Shown here one piece after another: positions 5,220 through 5,876 of a stretch of 5,876 bases of DNA. This DNA is from Sulfurimonas sp. (lineage in GTDB: Bacteria; Campylobacterota; Campylobacteria; Campylobacterales; Sulfurimonadaceae). The stretch covers positions 1 through 5,876 of the forward strand of contig NZ_JALOAN010000066.1 in the NCBI RefSeq assembly GCF_023228785.1, given 5' to 3'. Made by a program: the position numbers and the translations under genes. Numbering within the stretch: the first letter of the stretch is position 1; each line of letters opens with the position of its first letter. The notes under the pieces are model-generated. The model saw nothing but the letters and a program-made list of their open reading frames with translations, was not told the DNA's origin and made no database searches.

Positions 5220-5304
5220 TGGTGCGGATGAGAGGACTTGAACCTCCACGCCTTGCGGCACCAGATCCTAAGTCTGGCGTGTATACCAATTTCACCACAT
5301 CCGC
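5220..5304 (-). tRNA. tRNA-Leu, anticodon UAG
   Basis: It is 85 nt with an encoded CCA. The acceptor stem GCGGATG/CATCCGC is perfect. The anticodon stem CCAGA/TCTGG encloses loop CTTAGGA, giving anticodon TAG (reads CUA). The long variable arm forms a GCC-GCAA-GGC hairpin, as expected for a class II tRNA. The TTCAAGT T-loop is intact. It is the last gene of a minus-strand tRNA cluster, and its 3' end faces the fic segment with its recombination-type repeats. Confidence 0.96.
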
Positions 5305-5323
5305 ATGTGATTATAAGAGCAGA

Positions 5324-5329
5324 ATTATA
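5324..5329 (-). promoter_or_regulatory. Possible -10 box for tRNA-Leu
   Basis: TATAAT on the minus strand (5329-5324) lies 19 nt upstream of the tRNA 5' end, with no recognisable -35. A second TATAAT at 5315-5310 is too close to the mature 5' end to serve it. The tRNA may instead be processed from a longer transcript. Confidence 0.3.
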
Positions 5330-5357
5330 TTTAAATATTCTTTATCTTACTTTAATT

Positions 5358-5440
5358 CTTGGTTTTTTGAAAAAAACCATAGCTTTAGTGCCTTAACGGC
5401 TAGCGTAGATAAATGGACTCTGTTCATTTATCGTTTAAAT
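5358..5440. repeat. tRNA-trailer repeat, copy A
   Basis: This is the first of three related elements (others at 5641-5710 and 5717-5800). In minus-strand order it begins 2 nt after the CCA of tRNA-Arg(UCU). It contains a hairpin GATAAATGAAC/GTCCATTTATC, the conserved core CGCTAGCCG, and a strong hairpin GGTTTTTT/AAAAAACC. Its last 50 bases or so nearly match copy C, including the junction to the tRNA. It may act as a processing or termination structure; on the minus strand no long T-run follows the second hairpin. Confidence 0.65.
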
Positions 5441-5442
5441 AA

Positions 5443-5519
<77 letters not shown>

Positions 5520-5640
5520 ATATTTTAGTTTTTTTATTTTAAAGCAACAAATTTATTGCCTAAGTCAAGTAAAACTAAACTTGTTTTAATTTTTCAACAA
5601 CTACCATAGTAAAACAGTTTCTGTCTGAATTGAAATATCT

Positions 5641-5710
5641 CTTGGTTTTTTAAAAAAACCAAAGCTTTAGCACCCAAGAGGCTAGCGTAACAAAACGGAC
5701 TTGTTCATCT
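5641..5710. repeat. tRNA-trailer repeat, copy B, without an adjacent tRNA
   Basis: It shares CTTGGTTTTTT, the A-run plus CC, AGCTTTAG, CCCAAG and GGCTAGCGTA with copies A and C, but it diverges after the core. Where the others have a GATAAATG hairpin it has AACAAAACGGACTTGTTCA. It runs directly into copy C instead of into a tRNA. On the minus strand CTCTTGG near the core can also pair with CCAAGAG at its outer end, enclosing the whole terminal hairpin. It could be the trailer of a lost tRNA gene. Confidence 0.6.
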
Positions 5711-5716
5711 CAAAAA

Positions 5717-5800
5717 CTCTTGGTTTTGGAACAAAACCACAGCTTCAGTGCCCAAGCGGCTAGCGTAGATAAATGGACTTTGTTCATTTATCGTTCAAAT
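5717..5800. repeat. tRNA-trailer repeat, copy C
   Basis: In minus-strand order it starts 3 nt after the CCA of the tRNA-Arg(UCG). It has the GATAAATGAAC/GTCCATTTATC hairpin, the CGCTAGCCG core, and then TGGTTTT/AAAACCA with a 5-nt loop followed by AGAGTTTTT. The short T-run makes this copy the best candidate of the three for a minus-strand terminator. Confidence 0.65.
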
Positions 5801-5803
5801 AAA

Positions 5804-5876
5804 TGGTACGCCCGATAGGATTCGAACCTATAACCCTCGGAGCCGAAATCCGAAACTCTATCCAGTTGAGCCACGG
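5804..5876 (-). tRNA. tRNA-Arg, anticodon UCG (5' end cut by window edge)
   Basis: 73 nt are present, and the first four acceptor bases lie outside the window. The 3' part ends CGGGCGT-A-CCA with CCA encoded. The anticodon stem TCGGA/TCCGA encloses loop TTTCGGC, giving anticodon TCG (reads CGA). The T arm has loop TTCGAAT and paired ATAGG/CCTAT. It is the upstream member of the tRNA cluster, and the full length would be 77 nt. Confidence 0.93.

Noticed and set aside
5220..5245. Search for an att-type duplicate of the tRNA-Leu 3' end within the window
   Set aside because: No second copy of the tRNA-Leu 3' end was seen by eye in 1-5219, so an intact integrated element inside the window is not supported.

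Overview
The window is AT-rich DNA that looks like a member of the Campylobacterota (Epsilonproteobacteria), probably a Sulfurimonas/Sulfurovum-like chemolithotroph. This is inferred from the base composition, the protein style and a soluble group-2-like [NiFe] hydrogenase; no species-level marker is present. All confident genes lie on the minus strand, so transcription runs from right to left.

Left part (1-2976). A three-gene operon is read right to left: a TetR/AcrR-family regulator (2386-2976, TTG start with a strong Shine-Dalgarno), a soluble [NiFe]-hydrogenase small subunit (1502-2383) and its large subunit (250-1509). The genes are separated by 2 nt and then overlap by 8 nt, so they are almost certainly co-transcribed. 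The hydrogenase has no Tat signal and no membrane anchor. Its large subunit ends exactly at the histidine where other [NiFe] hydrogenases are normally cut by a maturation protease. Its small subunit has CxxN in place of the usual CxxC of the proximal iron-sulfur cluster. Together these suggest a cytosolic group-2-type enzyme, either H2-sensing or a low-flux uptake form. A hairpin cluster with a T-run ends the operon, and the start of an unidentified gene (1-93) leaves the window.

Middle (2977-5219). A 414-bp intergenic region holds a candidate promoter/operator for the tetR operon, a 60-bp nested palindromic repeat that supplies a consensus -35 box, and an orphan plus-strand terminator-like hairpin. 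Next comes a class II Fic AMP-transferase gene (3391-4611) with its own candidate promoter and a duplicated 17-bp box. A short plus-strand ORF of unknown origin (4825-5025) follows. Pairs of short direct repeats with 11-12 bp spacing (3233-3250, 3349-3371, 5124-5143), plus an inverted copy at 5101-5110, flank the fic segment and abut the 3' end of a tRNA-Leu gene. This resembles the scar of tyrosine-recombinase integration events, although no integrase or att duplication is visible here.

Right part (5220-5876). A minus-strand tRNA cluster contains Leu(UAG), Arg(UCU) and Arg(UCG); the last is cut by the window edge. Three copies of a structured repeat of about 70-84 bp lie in it. Two sit immediately 3' of the two tRNA-Arg genes, and one has no tRNA attached.
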